Positions 21,901 to 33,576 of a DNA stretch of 64,000 nt are shown in pieces (the first letter of the stretch is position 1; the number at the start of each line of letters is the position of its first letter). The translations under genes were made by a program, and so were the position numbers. Origin of the DNA: Naganishia liquefaciens (taxonomy: Eukaryota > Basidiomycota > Tremellomycetes > Filobasidiales > Filobasidiaceae); the NCBI GenBank assembly GCA_013423385.1, contig BLZA01000028.1, forward strand, positions 186,001 through 250,000, written 5' to 3'. The notes beneath the pieces are model-generated. The model was given only the letters and a program-made list of their open reading frames with translations. It had not been told where the DNA came from and ran no database searches.

Positions 21901-24658
21901 TGCGGGTTCCGTGATCGGCGGTGATGGCGCGAGGGCCACTGCGGGAGCAGCAGCAGGAATTGGCGGAAACGCATATCCTGCGTCGACTTCATCCGCATGT
22001 ACTCCCATGTCTGGGTTCGAAGCCATGACAGGAGAAGTGCCAAATTCTGCTGGTGCAGGTGTTCCCATGGGCGACTCTTCAATATTCATGGGTGGGCTCA
22101 GGGTGAGGCCGCTGCGGGCTGTCACAGAAGCATTGGCGCTTGCATCCGTAGAAGAGATCTTGGCGGTCGTAGCGGAAGGTTTGGCCTCATCATGAGGGGC
22201 TGATGCCTCAATGTTGGCGGGAGGTGAAAGTGCGGGCTCGGGCGTGACTTGGCGTTCCTGAGCAACATTCTGATTCGATGGTGACATCTCCGCAGCCTTC
22301 TGGATAGGAGAAGAACTTGGTGGCGTACTGATACTGCCGGGCACTCGTAAAGGTTCCACGGGCGAGGGGATGACGGGGGCGACGGGTTGCTGGGATGACG
22401 ACGTGGACTGTAATTCGGTCTGCTTGGGTGTCTATTGACGTGTGAGCGTGAGCATCTAGCTGAGAAGGGGGAACTCACCTGATTCATCCCGACGAGCCCG
22501 ATGCCTGCCAGTCCAGCCGCCGCGGTGCCCGCAGTTACACCTCCAGAAACTCCGGCGACACCCTTGACGCGCTCCATCAATCCGCGCGAATCGAAGTCGT
22601 CGCCAAATACTCGACGATCTCTTTCGTCGCGACTCATTTTGGGGCTCTTGGTGATGGAACCCGGCGCACCGCCGCTCGTTTTGCGACTGCCTGCGGCCGT
22701 GCCAAATTCCCCGTCTTCATCGGAAGAGCCTTCGGAATCACTCTCGTCGCTGTAAATCAGACCAGCAGGCAATCCCGAGCCACTACTCCAAGTCGGTCGC
22801 CCATTGGCCATCCGCACGCCCGTACTGGCCATTTGCACGCTGCCCGTTCGGGAATGAGCATTACTGCCGGGCACGCTTGACATGCCAAAGTTGAGGACGC
22901 GCGGCGAGCCGGATTCCGCTTCTTGTGCTTCTTGACGGGTATTTTCGGCGCGAGCAGCTTCAGCAAGCCGGCTGCGCGTGCTCGCGGCGTTTTGTTCTTG
23001 CTCGTCATCGGAAGAGTCGATGTCCATGTTCCCATCTGCCGCCGCGGTAGAGGTGTTTTTGAATGATATTTTGTCGGACGATGCCTTTTCGGGAATTTCT
23101 TGTACGGCTTGCGAGGCTTCCTGATGCTTTCCGACGATATCCGGATGGACCGCAGCTTCAGCCGCACGCTCTGCTGGGCCGACGATTGCTTCGTCTCGAC
23201 GACCCAGGGTGTGTTCATCTTCCGGATGAGGCTCGGACGTCTTGCCTTCGGGAACACCGCTATCAGCAACAGGAACAGGCTCTGCATTCGTTACAGGCGG
23301 AATGGACAGCTCAAGGCCGGTCGTCTTCTCCTTTTCGACATCATTCTTCGTCGAGTCTTGCGGTTGACCCAGGGTAGGGGTCGGCAGCGGCGGGATCTCG
23401 AGTTCGGGAGATGACGCACGCGACCGAGAGCGTATCGAAGCGGGTCTTGAGGGTGATTTCGGTGCAGAAGCGGCAGAAGCCATGGGCTGAGTTTCTTGTG
23501 TTTTGCTGGGTGTTCCATGGACACCTGTGGCGGCTGCAGAATAGTTAGTACCGCTCGGCGTTAGACTAGAGGAGGCCAATAGGAAATTCGAAATGCGTAA
23601 AGTGGAAAAGAAGGAATCGGCGCTCCAGAAGGTATTGCGCTGTGACGTCCCCGACTCCGTCTCGACCGATTCTGCATACTTGCAGGCCGCAAACTGAAAA
23701 AAGCGTCTCTTCCGCAGACGACATCCATCAAGAGCTCACGGGGATCGGAGCCTTTCTCTCAATGTCCCTGCCGTTCAAGAGTCGCTGCTTGATCATTTCC
23801 TTTGACTGCTTGAAGCGAATACTGCTTCATCGAGGAGTTTCACCAAGGAGACCCAATTATCCGTCGGGCTGCCACTGCAAGACTGGATCTGATCGGCCCG
23901 AAGCGTTCCGCTTTTGGGGACGACCGCGTATCGCTGTAGGACATTCTATTGGAGAACCATTGCAGGAAACTCAATTCGCAAGTGGCTCCGCGTGGCACTC
24001 GAGGTTCGACACATTCGGCGGGGCCGCGATGTGTCTGTATACGGCGTCCATTCCCCGCAGAACCCTTCCTCGGCAATCTCGTCCTTCTGCAGGCGCTCAT
24101 CTGCAAACGCTTTCGTGATTGTCACTGATATGCAATGCCTCGGCTCTCGCTCCACTCGAGATGTCCCTGCCCCCACGAGGGGCTACCTGACCGACAACGG
24201 CTTCCGTTTCCGTTCGCCTGCCTGATTTCGGCCATGCTACGATTCTCGAGATGCCTCGCTGCAGTACTTCCTCGCTTCGCTCAACAGATTCTCGGCCGGC
24301 CCGCAAAAGTCTCGGATCTCCTTTTCTGTAGCGCCTAGTGTTCTGGCTTTGCTTGTAGCCGTTGCCTAGAGTCAAACTCACCCAACATCTCCCTCCACGG
24401 TCCTGGATCCACTCCCTCTGCCAGCACATAGCTTGCCGGAAACAACCCCCCTTCCCCCGTGGCCTCACCTACCCTCCGGCCTTTCCACCAACCATCACCA
24501 AATTCATCATCTTTCTCCAGCACATCGACCCACCCTCCGGCGTCAAAGCTCAACTCGTCGGCATTCTCTGCGTGAAATGCGTGCAGACAGTAGACGCGGT
24601 CGATGGCGTCTGGCGGACGCGGTATGGCAGGCGGTGTGGGTATGTGCGCAGTGTCCAT
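18999..24658 (-). CDS. Boi1/Boi2-like polarity scaffold: SH3-SAM-PH plus C-terminal CH-like domain
   Basis: Boi proteins (S. pombe Pob1) link Cdc42 GTPases, exocyst and membrane lipids at growth sites. Domains in order: an N-terminal SH3 domain (24.4-24.6 kb), with D-E-L-S-F-D-A-G-G-W-V-D-V-L, D-G-W-W-K-G-R and G-L-F-P-A-S-Y-V; a long Ser/Pro/Ala-rich linker (mainly 22.1-23.6 kb); a SAM domain split by an intron near 21.57 kb, with W-T-V-D-Q-V-V-A-W-A-K-G-K-G-F and L-L-E-M-D-A-N-T-L-K-E-I-D; and a PH domain (20.0-20.3 kb), with G-F-L-K-K-K-G-D-R-Y-N-S-W-K-T-R-Y-F-V-L and F-Q-L-V-H-D-R-E-K-A-H-H-F. The last exon (18999-19454) is a calponin-homology-like domain: L-L-Q-W-V-N-A-N-L-P-P near its start and I-N-D-M-R-S-G-D-A-E-R-I near its end. 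The start at 24658 has a CACCATGG context. The exon chain across 23.6-24.3 kb is only partly resolved, so two genes are possible. Confidence 0.78.
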
Positions 24659-25090
24659 GGTGTGGTGTGGTGCGGTGGGGTGTGTGGCGTGGTGTGCTGA
24701 GGACAGCGAGTGCAACACCGACCTTGGCTGTCAGCCCATGCTTGAACCATAACACGCCCTCCTCCGCGTGGCCCGGCCAATCCCCTACGCTGGCGACGGA
24801 TGCAAATGCTGTTTGTTACGTTACAGCACAATCAAGTACGTGTACGTGACTCACGGGGCGCGGCGGGTACAGCGGGTGAATCCATCAAGCCAAATAAATT
24901 GGAACAGTAAAGCAGTCTATATAATCCACACAAAAAAAGTCAAAATTGCGCCCACCTTTTCTGCCCTTTATCGAGCGTGCCCTGTCCCCGATCGCCCGCG
25001 GCCCGATGTTTCAGCTCGAGCGGCCCACGTTTAGCATGCATGCACAAGGGTGTCTTCATGAGTCATCGCAGCGCCAAGTCACCCATCACC
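24659..25090. promoter_or_regulatory. Divergent promoter, Boi-like / NAD kinase
   Basis: The 40 bp next to the Boi-like ATG are a run of CACCA/CACAC words on the minus strand (24659-24700), probably its 5' leader. The rest should hold both promoters. No canonical TATA box seen. Confidence 0.4.
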
Positions 25091-26541
25091 ATGCTTCTCC
25101 TCAGACGCACACGGTGCCTTTGCATCCCTCAAGTCCGGCACTTCTCGGCACATCGAGGCATCGGTACGGTTCTCGTCGTCAAGAAGCCAAATGATCCTCG
25201 GACAACAGACGCCGCAGCGGGGATCATCCGGTACGCCCTTTCGACGTGAGAATCTGTCGGATGGTCTGACTCGATTATCATAAAGCTTTCTCTCGGAGAG
25301 ATCGGGCGCTCCTGAGCGCATATGGATTGAAAGGGACGCCGTGAGGGACCTTCAAGGCGTGGGACTCAAAGTCGACGACGATCCGTCCGGGCCCATACGC
25401 GTACTCGAGCGTCAACCTGTCCACCATGGTACGCCCCTCCCCTCGCTCTTCTTTCATCGCTCATCTCCCTGATAGATCCCACATGTTCCTTTCCAGCGCT
25501 CTCAAGACATCCTCTCCCGCCAATAGACCTCGTCATCACCCTCGGCGGCGACGGAACCATCCTTCACCTCTCCAGCCTATACAGCACCGCCGGCAGCGTT
25601 CCGCCCGTCCTCAGCTTCTCCATGGGTAGTCTTGGCTTCCTTCTTCCTTTTCGTAAGCTCCTCCGTCACGTATCTTTATCGTACGCCCACCAGAAATAGA
25701 TATTGAGCGGTACAGGGAGACCTTGAAAGACGTATGGAACGGGCACTACGCGATCCGCGAGCGAATGCGTCTCGCATGCAAAGTCTTTGATTCCAAGGGG
25801 CAAGCCGTCTCTCGCTGCGCTGACTCTGGAACCGGTATGCACCGTATACTTCCTCTCTCGCTGACGAAACGCTGATTGGCGTCAAAGGCTGGCAAGTGAT
25901 GAACGAAGTTGCCCTTCATCGTGGGCGGTACCCGCACTTGAGCGTAGTAGACGCCTACGTAAATGCTCAGCATCTCACCGAAGCCGTCGTACGTCCTTCT
26001 GCTCTTCCCATGGAGACTTATCCGCTGATGCGGCACAGGCAGACGGCCTCATTCTGGCAACGCCCACGGGCAGCACAGCCTACTCCCTCTCGTCCGGCGG
26101 CCCCATCGTTCACCCAAGCGTAAACTCGTTCCTGCTCACGCCAATCGCACCACGAAGTCTCAGCTTTCGGACTCTACTTCTCCCAGACGAGAGTGTCATC
26201 AAAATGCAGGTAGGATCCACAATCCTCAAGGAGTGCGAGCATTTGACTCACGACTCACCCCAGATCTCCTCGAAATCCCGCGCGCCGAGCGAACTATCCA
26301 TGGACGGCCGCGAAGTATGTATTCTTCATCCAGGCGAACATATCACCGTTCGGAAATCGGATTTCCCGATACCATGCATCGTCCCGAAAGACGGTCAGGA
26401 TGGCTGGGTGGCGGATATCAAGTGAGACCCCTCACGTCGCGGAGAGACGACATTTATGCTAACGCGCGGAGTAGTTCATTATTGCAGTTCAACGTCGGAT
26501 TCAAAAATAGCGCGCTGCAACGCGGGCACACGCCTGTCTGA
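25091..26541 (+). CDS. NAD(H) kinase, Pos5-like, probably mitochondrial
   Basis: Phosphorylates NAD or NADH to NADP(H). Pos5-type enzymes supply mitochondrial NADPH. The N terminus [11 protein letters not shown] and Q-V-R-H-F-S-A-H is rich in Arg and free of acidic residues, like a mitochondrial presequence. Family motifs: [13 protein letters not shown] (the GGDGT nucleotide-binding loop, about 25530), [20 protein letters not shown], and [23 protein letters not shown]. The exons are short and joined by GT..AG introns. The last intron (GTGAGA..TTGCAG, ending near 26486) leads to F-N-V-G-F-K-N-S at the C terminus. The ATG at 25091 is preferred. One at 25058 is also in frame. Confidence 0.88.
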
Positions 26542-26877
26542 CTGGGTCACGGTCATGCAGCGCCCCCCACAGTCAATCATTGATGGTGTCGGAGAACCAG
26601 TGACGGTTCCTCGACGTCATGGCTTGTTAAGCGAACGACAGAAAAAGTTCCCGCGACACAGCGTCGGTAAAATTCATGCAGTCCTGTGTCGAGGTCTATT
26701 CGAGTAGCCATCTCCGCGATTCTGCAGGACCAGGAATCACTGGCAAGTGCCCTTCGCACGTTGAGGCGAGATTGCACTCTTCAACATTCGTTGTACACTT
26801 CGGTATACATTTGTACTGGAATACAAGCACGACGCTTTTTCGTCGCATTTTCGGATTGACTTTGCCCCTTCCGCGTG
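26542..26877. other. Convergent intergenic gap
   Basis: 336 bp between the stops of the NAD kinase and SNRNP40 genes. It should hold two 3' UTRs. Nothing else seen. Confidence 0.4.
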
Positions 26878-28681
26878 TTACGACAAGTCCTGGGCATCGA
26901 TCTCTCCCAAGAGCATATTAGTGTCCTTGCTGCCCGTCAGGACTAGTTTTACTTCTTCAGCATGGGACCGGACTATGACTCAGTCACTACTCACTGATAG
27001 GTTCCCTCGGGTGGAAGTCGACGGCTCCGACGCTACCCTTGTGTCCACCCAACTTGTACAGAATCTTGCCGCTTTCAACTTCCCAAATCGTGACGGTACG
27101 ATCGCCGCCGCCCGCGGCGACACGTGCGCCATTGTCGGTCTTTGACCATGCGCACTTCGTGAGCATTTGCTCGAACCCAGCCGGGGCACCCTTGAAGGCA
27201 AGTGTCAGGCACGAGCGGACAGAGCTTTAATGACCAAACGTACGATCAGCGTTCGGTAGACTCTTGTCGGGTCAGCCGAGAATGGGCGGACGTCGTGAAT
27301 GATGCAGGTCGAGTCGAGCGCATATGAGAGCAAGAAATGACCATTTGGCGATAGTGCGAGCGATGCGATCTGCCAGGAGAAGGGCGTCGGTGGCCAGTCT
27401 CATAAAGAAGTTGGCGACATACCGTATCTGTGTGACCCTTGAGGGTGTAAAGAACCTCCTGTTTCCGGAGATCCCAAACCTTATACACGAGTTTGAGTCA
27501 AGTTTCCTCACTCACTGACTCTCTGAACTCACCTTGATCTCGTTATCCACTCCGCCAACGAACGCCGCACTGCCATCTGCACTCCACTCTACAGCGGTCA
27601 CCACCCCGCCCAACTCATCATCCAATTCGACGACCGGATCCTTGCCTTCCCGCGCTGGATCCCACACCCGTGCGATCCCGTCGTCTCCGCCCGTCAACAA
27701 TAGCTCTCGTCCAGCCGATGATCCGGCGCGCGTGACAGCAAGCGAATTGACGGGTCCATAATGCGCCGAATAACGGACGAGGCGTTCCGAGGTGTCGAGG
27801 TCGGTAGCAATGAGCATGCCATCGGCGCCAACAGAGTAAAGTACGGAAGCGTTGGAGGGGGAGAAGGCGAGGTCGGTGACGGCTTGCTTATGAACGTTGG
27901 GGAGGAATCCATAATTATCATGAGGTGGATACGTCTTCCACAGGGCTGAGGAGAGGTGAGCATCAAGACTTCGGTGCGGGATGCAGACATACATATACAG
28001 CGGTCAGCCGAAGCAGCTGCTATTCTTTCCCCTGTAGTATCGAATCGACAACTTATGATTTCTCCCTGAAAGACGTTGTATCAGTATTGACACCGACTGA
28101 GTGACGGGTTTGCGACGGAAGAGGAATTCGCCCAGTCTCTTTATGTAGGGCCTTTCGGATCTCCGAAAAGCGATCTCCATCTCGGTGTTTCATGATGTCC
28201 TGATCTCGGCTTGGGACCAAGCCTCATTCACTAGCTGAATCAGAAGGATGCCCATGCCTTTGGCAGTCTGCCCTTTGCGAAGATCCACATTCATCTTGAT
28301 CTTACGACGCGGGATCCGGCAGGCCGTAATTCCCACAGAAAGTCACCCCCTTGACCCGAGCTGTCCAATCAGCAGATCTGCCGCCCTCCAGCACACATTC
28401 GCAAGATTGCTGCAAACTCTCAAATCCGTAGCCAATTCATCCGTCTTCCGGTCGAATCTCCGCGACTGACCATCACTCAGACTCACTTGATGTGCCCCCG
28501 CCAAGCTAACGATTGGCGCCGTCAACCCACTCGTCCGCTTCACCTGCCTCACCAAAGCATTCTTCCCAAGTCCCTCTCCTCCAGACGAGCTGATCGTCAT
28601 CGTCATTGTTGAAGGGTCCGCATCTTCCTCGTCGTCTACGCGTGCGCGTTTGAGTAGCGCAGAGGAGTTGCGGGCCGACAT
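26878..28681 (-). CDS. U5 snRNP 40-kDa WD40 protein (SNRNP40 / Spf38-like)
   Basis: A WD40 beta-propeller of the U5 snRNP that binds Prp8 in the spliceosome. The first exon starts M-S-A-R-N-S-S-A-L-L and ends at S-L-A-G-A-H-Q. After a 421-nt intron comes G-E-I-I-S-C-R-F-D, then S-A-D-R-S-L-W-K-T-Y, H-K-Q-A-V-T-D-L-A-F, the L-T-G-G-D-D-G-I-A-R-V-W-D blade, G-G-V-D-N-E-I-K-V-W-D-L-R, T-L-K-G-H-T-D-T-V, I-H-D-V-R-P-F, G-G-G-D-R-T-V-T-I-W and L-Y-K-L-G-G-H-K-G-S-V. The order and the V-R-P-F motif match human SNRNP40. The frame could stop at 26987. A GTGAGT donor there joins, with the right phase, to an exon reading I-L-T-G-S-K-D-T-N-M-L-L-G-E-I, the family's C terminus, with the stop at 26878. 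Confidence 0.9.
28066..28486 (-). other. 421-nt first intron of SNRNP40
   Basis: A GTGAGT donor at 28481-28486 and a TTTCAG acceptor at 28066 join A-H-Q to G-E-I-I-S without a gap relative to human SNRNP40. The other introns in this window that I could time are 40-70 nt. I looked for snoRNA boxes and saw only weak C-box-like words. Confidence 0.75.
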
Positions 28682-28798
28682 TGTGAACGAGGGTATGGAG
28701 CAGTGATCGTAGATGCGCAGCGGAAGATGTTGCGAGATGAGCGATATCGACAGAGGACTAGCCAGCAACACACGAGACCAGGGATTCGATCGCCTCCT

Positions 28799-28808
28799 GT
28801 CACGTGAC
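28799..28808. promoter_or_regulatory. GTCACGTGAC palindrome upstream of SNRNP40
   Basis: A perfect 10-bp palindrome with a CACGTG core, 118 bp before the SNRNP40 ATG. CACGTG is the classical site for basic helix-loop-helix factors such as Cbf1. Nearly the same word occurs twice in the RLP24/NOP1 promoter. Confidence 0.5.
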
Positions 28809-29174
28809 TGTGCGAAGAGGTAGGGGAAACGCCATTCATCTCTCTGATGAACCTCGACCACAAGTGCGTGCTGTGTTTACGAGACAAGGCGCTTGTAACT
28901 CAATATTGCTCACATGTCATCAGAAGACTGCGAGGGAAAGGTCTCATGCGAGACGGTTGGCTTCGTAACTTTTGTCTGCCGCAAGCTATCTGCAATTTCA
29001 CAAAGATTGTAATCCCTCAAGTTTGATCTGATATTTGCTACCGAGCAGCCTTCGATCGGTTGAATTATTACAGGAGCGACGCTTCCTCATTTCCGTGCCG
29101 CAGGAACACTTTTATCATCAAGTAGCGGCGTCACGCAGGGTAATGGAGTTTTCACTAGGCACAAATCCTGTGCT

Positions 29175-29979
29175 TTATTGAGACACTGAGCCAAATTCTG
29201 CACTTCGAACCGAGTCAGTAGAAAGGCGGGTCTGGGGAGCCGTGTGGTGGTCCGTGAAGTTCAAGGATCCTGGGATGCTGTCGGACCGTACAAGGCGCGA
29301 AGATTCGCGCGAGCTCCCGTGAAAACTATGGCAAAGCTCCAGTTCCCTCTCCTTCCAGGTTACACCCGTACCGAATGGTTTGATGAGCTCAACGCCTTCC
29401 AAGTCATCGTGGAATTTGTAGACACCACTCCAAGGCCAATTCGGGATTCCCAACAAGGATTTACCTTGCATGACAGATTGGAGCGCTCGGACATACCTCG
29501 ATGCAGTGCTGTATTTTGTCAGACTGGCAAGGTATTCGTTACATAGATCTTTCGAGCTATCCGACGAGTTTACCAAGATCTTCAAATCCGTTCCAATGGA
29601 ATGGAGCCTTAATTCAAGATCCTTGACCTGTGAGAGCGCCTCCGCCAAGCCATACACTCGTGCGGTCAACTCCTGTCGTAAGCCTACTGTCAACCAATCC
29701 TTCTGGAGAGATGCTCGGGTTGTGGGATGAGCAAGTTGGGTGACAAGAAGCTCCACTCCCTCCACCAGAGTCACCGTTCCACTCTTCTCCAAAGCATCTT
29801 GGGCCTCCGAGTTTTGGACCCTGATGGCGCGAAGTTCATCAAGCAGATGCTTCGCAGAACTGGCGGCAATATAACGATGCAACTGACGTGAGTTCAGACG
29901 CAACTTCCTGGAAGATGGGTTCCGCTCACTCAATCAGCTTAGCTTCATTCGCTCTAGCTTCTTTGGACACAAATGCCAT
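29175..29979 (-). CDS. Uncharacterised helical protein, two exons
   Basis: I do not recognise a family. A short first exon (M-A-F-V-S-K-E-A-R-A-N-E-A-K-L-I) ends at a GTGAGC donor and joins through a 70-nt intron to a long exon reading D-S-A-K-H-L-L-D-E-L-R. The phase fits (GA + T). The product is about 245 residues, mostly charged and helical, with L-V-E-G-V-E-L-L-V-T-Q-L-A-H, L-T-A-R-V-Y-G-L-A-E-A-L-S-Q-V and L-R-L-H-S-I-G-T-D-L-K-I-L. The Ser/Thr-rich tail looks disordered. There is no signal peptide or membrane segment. The longer open frame would start with TTG, so the spliced ATG start is preferred. The stop lies about 490 bp upstream of the SNRNP40 gene on the same strand. Confidence 0.55.
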
Positions 29980-31557
29980 GTCGCCGGTATGACTTCCTTA
30001 CCGGACTCTGTGCTCTCAACGTTCAATTGAAAAAGAACGAAAAGATGGCGACAAACTTCACCAGGCAAGAATTTCCACTGATAACTTGCCTTCATATACG
30101 GCTGAGGCATCTTTTCAAGAAAGTAAGTAGTTACAAAGGAAGTGCTTCGTAGGTTGTTTTAGGCTTCAGGATAATGAAGACGTCGGTCGTAATGCTTGGA
30201 GAGTTGGGTCTGAAACATTCCTTATCTGCTACCCGACAGCCTTTTCGCTCTGTCTCTTTAATGACATCTACAAGATTCATCGGCGACAGCTTGGTCACCG
30301 TGGGTCGCAGTGCGATACCCAATACAAAGCGAAATGCAAGTGTGGCTAGCGTGGCTAGCGGATGCAAGACAGATCTTGTGTTTCTCAGTCCGAAGTAGTA
30401 GCAGCGCGAATTTGACCGTCGGATATGAGACATGCCCTCGAAAAGTGGAAACCAGACTTTCACTGAAGCTTTCCATCAACTTCTCCATCTATTCAACCTT
30501 GACTTTGACTTACTTGATAATGCGTAAGAGAGAAACTTAAAAAAAGCGCGCTGTTGTATAAGATTTATTGATTCTGCGTTCATTATCTACTGAACTCTCG
30601 ACAGCCCAGAGATGCTGGAGAAGGAAAATCGCTGCTGACATACAACGTGTGGTCCAAATCTTTAATCAAGATAAGAGGTTGAAATTTGGAAGCAGTCTGT
30701 TCAACGGGAGGTTGGGCTGGCTGACTGGCCCATTGGCTACTCGAAAGAAGACTGGTAACCACAAGACAGAAGACACTGCATAGTATCGACTGCAGCAGAC
30801 TTGGCCAAGTCGGATGTCCCGACGCTGGAATAGATCCGTGGGTCAAACGGCGGTCATTCATCATTTGAATGGGAGCCTTCGGAGGCGGATGTGCTGAAGC
30901 CCGAGCTCCGTTCAACCATGTGACGCCCATAATGTCGGCTTTCATGAGCATTCTCTAGGTAGATGGTGATCTCGGACTGTTCAGAAATTCCTCCTCAACT
31001 CGCTATCCTTAGGTTTGCAAGTATGCGATTGTCTTCTCTAGGACTTCGGGTGTTCCCACATCTCTCTGCGTGGCTTTTTCATAATAGTGCAGCTGTGCTG
31101 TGTCGCCTGCTGAATCAATACCGTATCAATCCGGCCCCAAACTCCGCCGTTTTTCGGCCTGAAAGACAATACGAGGGTGAGCAGAAGCAAGCACGCATCC
31201 GTGTATGCAGTTGCTAGCGCTGTCTATTGCGATTGCACGTCATTGCGACTCTCGTACGACACAGCCTCCCTTTGATGTCACCCATCAATCACTCCTCCCT
31301 TTGCTTATTATTGTCCCTCCATGGGCAATATATACATATAGACTGCTGTCTTTTGTTCTCCCATTTTGATCAACCTGCTAAACTCACACGATTGACCTGT
31401 GACGTTCATCATCCATCATCGCTTCCCGGGCGCCGGCTGTTCGACGCGTCAAAGAAATCGTACGAGCGCGCGAGGTTGCTTGACCTTCTATCCTCTACAA
31501 CACAAATACGCACCAAATCGGGAGACCCTTTGTCTTCCCCTGGTACGTACGCCAGCC
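29980..31557. other. 1.6-kb gap upstream of ERG4
   Basis: It holds the promoters of the unknown gene (-) and ERG4 (+). On the minus strand a stop-free stretch at 30131-30463 reads R-P-T-V-T-K-L-S-P-M-N-L-V-D-V-I-K-E-T-E-like sequence in a protein-like way but lacks an ATG. An ATG frame that starts near 30488 (M-E-K-L-M-E-S-F-S-E) overlaps it in another phase, so a small two-exon gene is conceivable. A second minus-strand frame, 30583-30951, starts with ATG and resembles nothing I know. A 9-bp tandem repeat (GCTAGCCAC twice) lies near 30344. Confidence 0.3.
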
Positions 31558-33576
31558 ATGTCCGTCCGTCAAAGAAAGCCCGCAAATGGTGAGCCAGCCC
31601 AAAAACCTTCGACGACCGTCTCCCGGATCTATGCTCCCACTGAACACGGCCGTTTAATCGATGCCAAACTCGACTCGCACACAACGTGGGAATTCGGCGG
31701 GCCATGGGGTGTCACTGCGATGATGCTTGGGTTTCCCGTGCTAATGTACTATCTGTGGATATGCCTCTGGTTCTATCATGGGCAATTCGCACGGCCCAGT
31801 ACTCTTGCGTGGCAGGGAAAGGGCGGTGTTGCCGAGTTTTTCGGGATCATGTGGGGTTACGTCAAAAATGTGGGTTTACACGGGAAGGCTTTCGAGCGTT
31901 TACTGATCTTCGAGTACAAGGATGCCTACCCGACGTGGTTCGCTTTCAAGACCTACGGAGGCCTCATCGTCGTTCAGCTCTTGCTAGCATGGATCATGCC
32001 CGGTGTTGACCAGGAAGGTTCGTCGGCTCGCCAAAACCGTATCTCCTACCCTCTAATGCCGTGCTGGCGATCAGGTCTCCCCGTTCCCTCTCTTGGCTAT
32101 CGCTCTCTGATGTATCACTGTAACGCCCTCTCGTCATTCTACACCACCATCGTCCTAGCTGCCGTTTTGCACTTGACTGGCCTCTTCCGGCTCCCATGGC
32201 TCATCGAGTCCTTTGGCCCGTTGATGACATGGAGTATCATCATCTCCTTCGTCACTACTATCGTCATCTACGCTGGAGCCATGCTCTTCAACTATGGCGG
32301 TGAACCCATTCGACTTTCCGGGAATATGGTCTACGATATCTTCATGGGAGCTTCGCTCAACCCTCGTTTGTTCACCTCGCGTGCGGCCTCCCTCGGCAGG
32401 AAAGGATGGCAGGGGGTGGATTTGAAGATGTTCGCCGAAGTGCGAGTGCCATGGGTTTTGCTATTCATGATTGCTGTCAGTGGTGGAGTCAAGCAGTACG
32501 AGGATATGGGATACGTTACCCCGGTAAGTCTCTTCCAACTTGCACGGTGGAACAGAAATTAACCTTGTCTCAAGAACATGGGTCTCATGATCCTTGCAAC
32601 CGGCTTGTATATCAACGCATGCGCAAAGGGTGAACACATGATCCCGCAGACTGTACGTCCTCTCATATTGCTGAGGTAATCGATACTGACATCTCGATAG
32701 TGGGACATGTTCCACGAAAAATTCGGATTCATGTTGATCTTCTGGAACATGGCCGGTATGTCCATGAATGCATCGTCTTGAGTCGATCACTCACTTGGCT
32801 CCTCTCTCACAGGCGTGCCTTTCACTTACTGCTACCCCGTAATCTACATGGCTCGTTCCGATCCCTCAACCTACAAGTACCCGTTCTGGGTGAATGTCGC
32901 CATGTACGCTACATTGCTTACTGCCTACTACGTGTATGTCTGCAAGATTGACACAAGGTGGTCTGTGAGCTGATCAGGTGTTCTCTGATTCGCCCTGTTG
33001 CGTCTTACTCATCCATAGCTTCGACACCTCCATGGCCCAAAAGTCCGCCTTCAAGATGCAACAGCAAGGCGTCTACGTGCCCCGAAAGTCATTCCCCCAA
33101 TTGCCTGGAGCCATTGTCGAGAATCCGACTTACATTGAGACCAAACACGGTAACAAGCTGTTGACCAGCGGTTGGTGGGCTTACGCCAGGAAGCCGGTAC
33201 GTTGATCGATGAGATGTTAGACGCAAGAGTGACGGATTTTTACCGACGGGCAGAATTACACGGCCGACTGGACGCAGTCCCTCATGTGGGGACTCTCGGC
33301 TGGTCTGAATACCCCAATCACGCTCTTCTACCCAGCATTCTTCCTCGCCGTCTTGACTCACCGATGTGGCCGAGACTTTGAGCGTTGCGCAATGAAGTAC
33401 GGCGATGAGTGAGTTTTGCATTCAACTTTAAATAAAGTGAACAGGCGCTGAGGTTGGTTGAATCGTAGTTGGAAACGATATTGTCAAGGTTCGTTCTCGT
33501 GGAGTCGTTGGTAACAAACAGCTAACGTTCTCCGTTTACAGTCGTCAAGTACAAGTTCATCCCTGGAGTTTACTAG
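31558..33576 (+). CDS. ERG4: Delta(24(24(1)))-sterol reductase (C-24(28) sterol reductase)
   Basis: Last step of ergosterol synthesis in the endoplasmic reticulum: reduces the C24(28) double bond of ergosta-5,7,22,24(28)-tetraenol with NADPH. A short polar N terminus (M-S-V-R-Q-R-K-P-A-N) is followed by W-E-F-G-G-P-W-G-V. About eight hydrophobic segments follow. Family signatures: the L-F-N-Y-G-G-E-P-I-R loop, P-R-L-F-T-S-R-A, D-L-K-M-F-A-E-V-R-V-P-W, G-K-Y or Y-K-Y-P-F-W-V-N, L-T-S-G-W-W-A-Y-A-R-K-P and N-Y-T-A-D-W-T-Q-S-L. The tail reads Y-G-D-D-W-K-R-Y-C-Q-V-V-K-Y-K-F-I-P-G-V-Y, the expected ERG4/ERG24 C terminus. The CDS has eight or so exons with short introns. The ATG at 31558 opens the conserved frame; no better ATG lies upstream. 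Confidence 0.93.

Noticed and set aside
26987-26989. TAG at 26987 as the SNRNP40 stop
   Set aside because: A GTGAGT donor covers it, and the next exon restores the conserved L-G-E-I end in phase.
28066-28486. Box C/D snoRNA in the SNRNP40 intron
   Set aside because: C-box-like GTGATGG and several CTGA words are present but not at proper spacing, and no terminal stem was seen.
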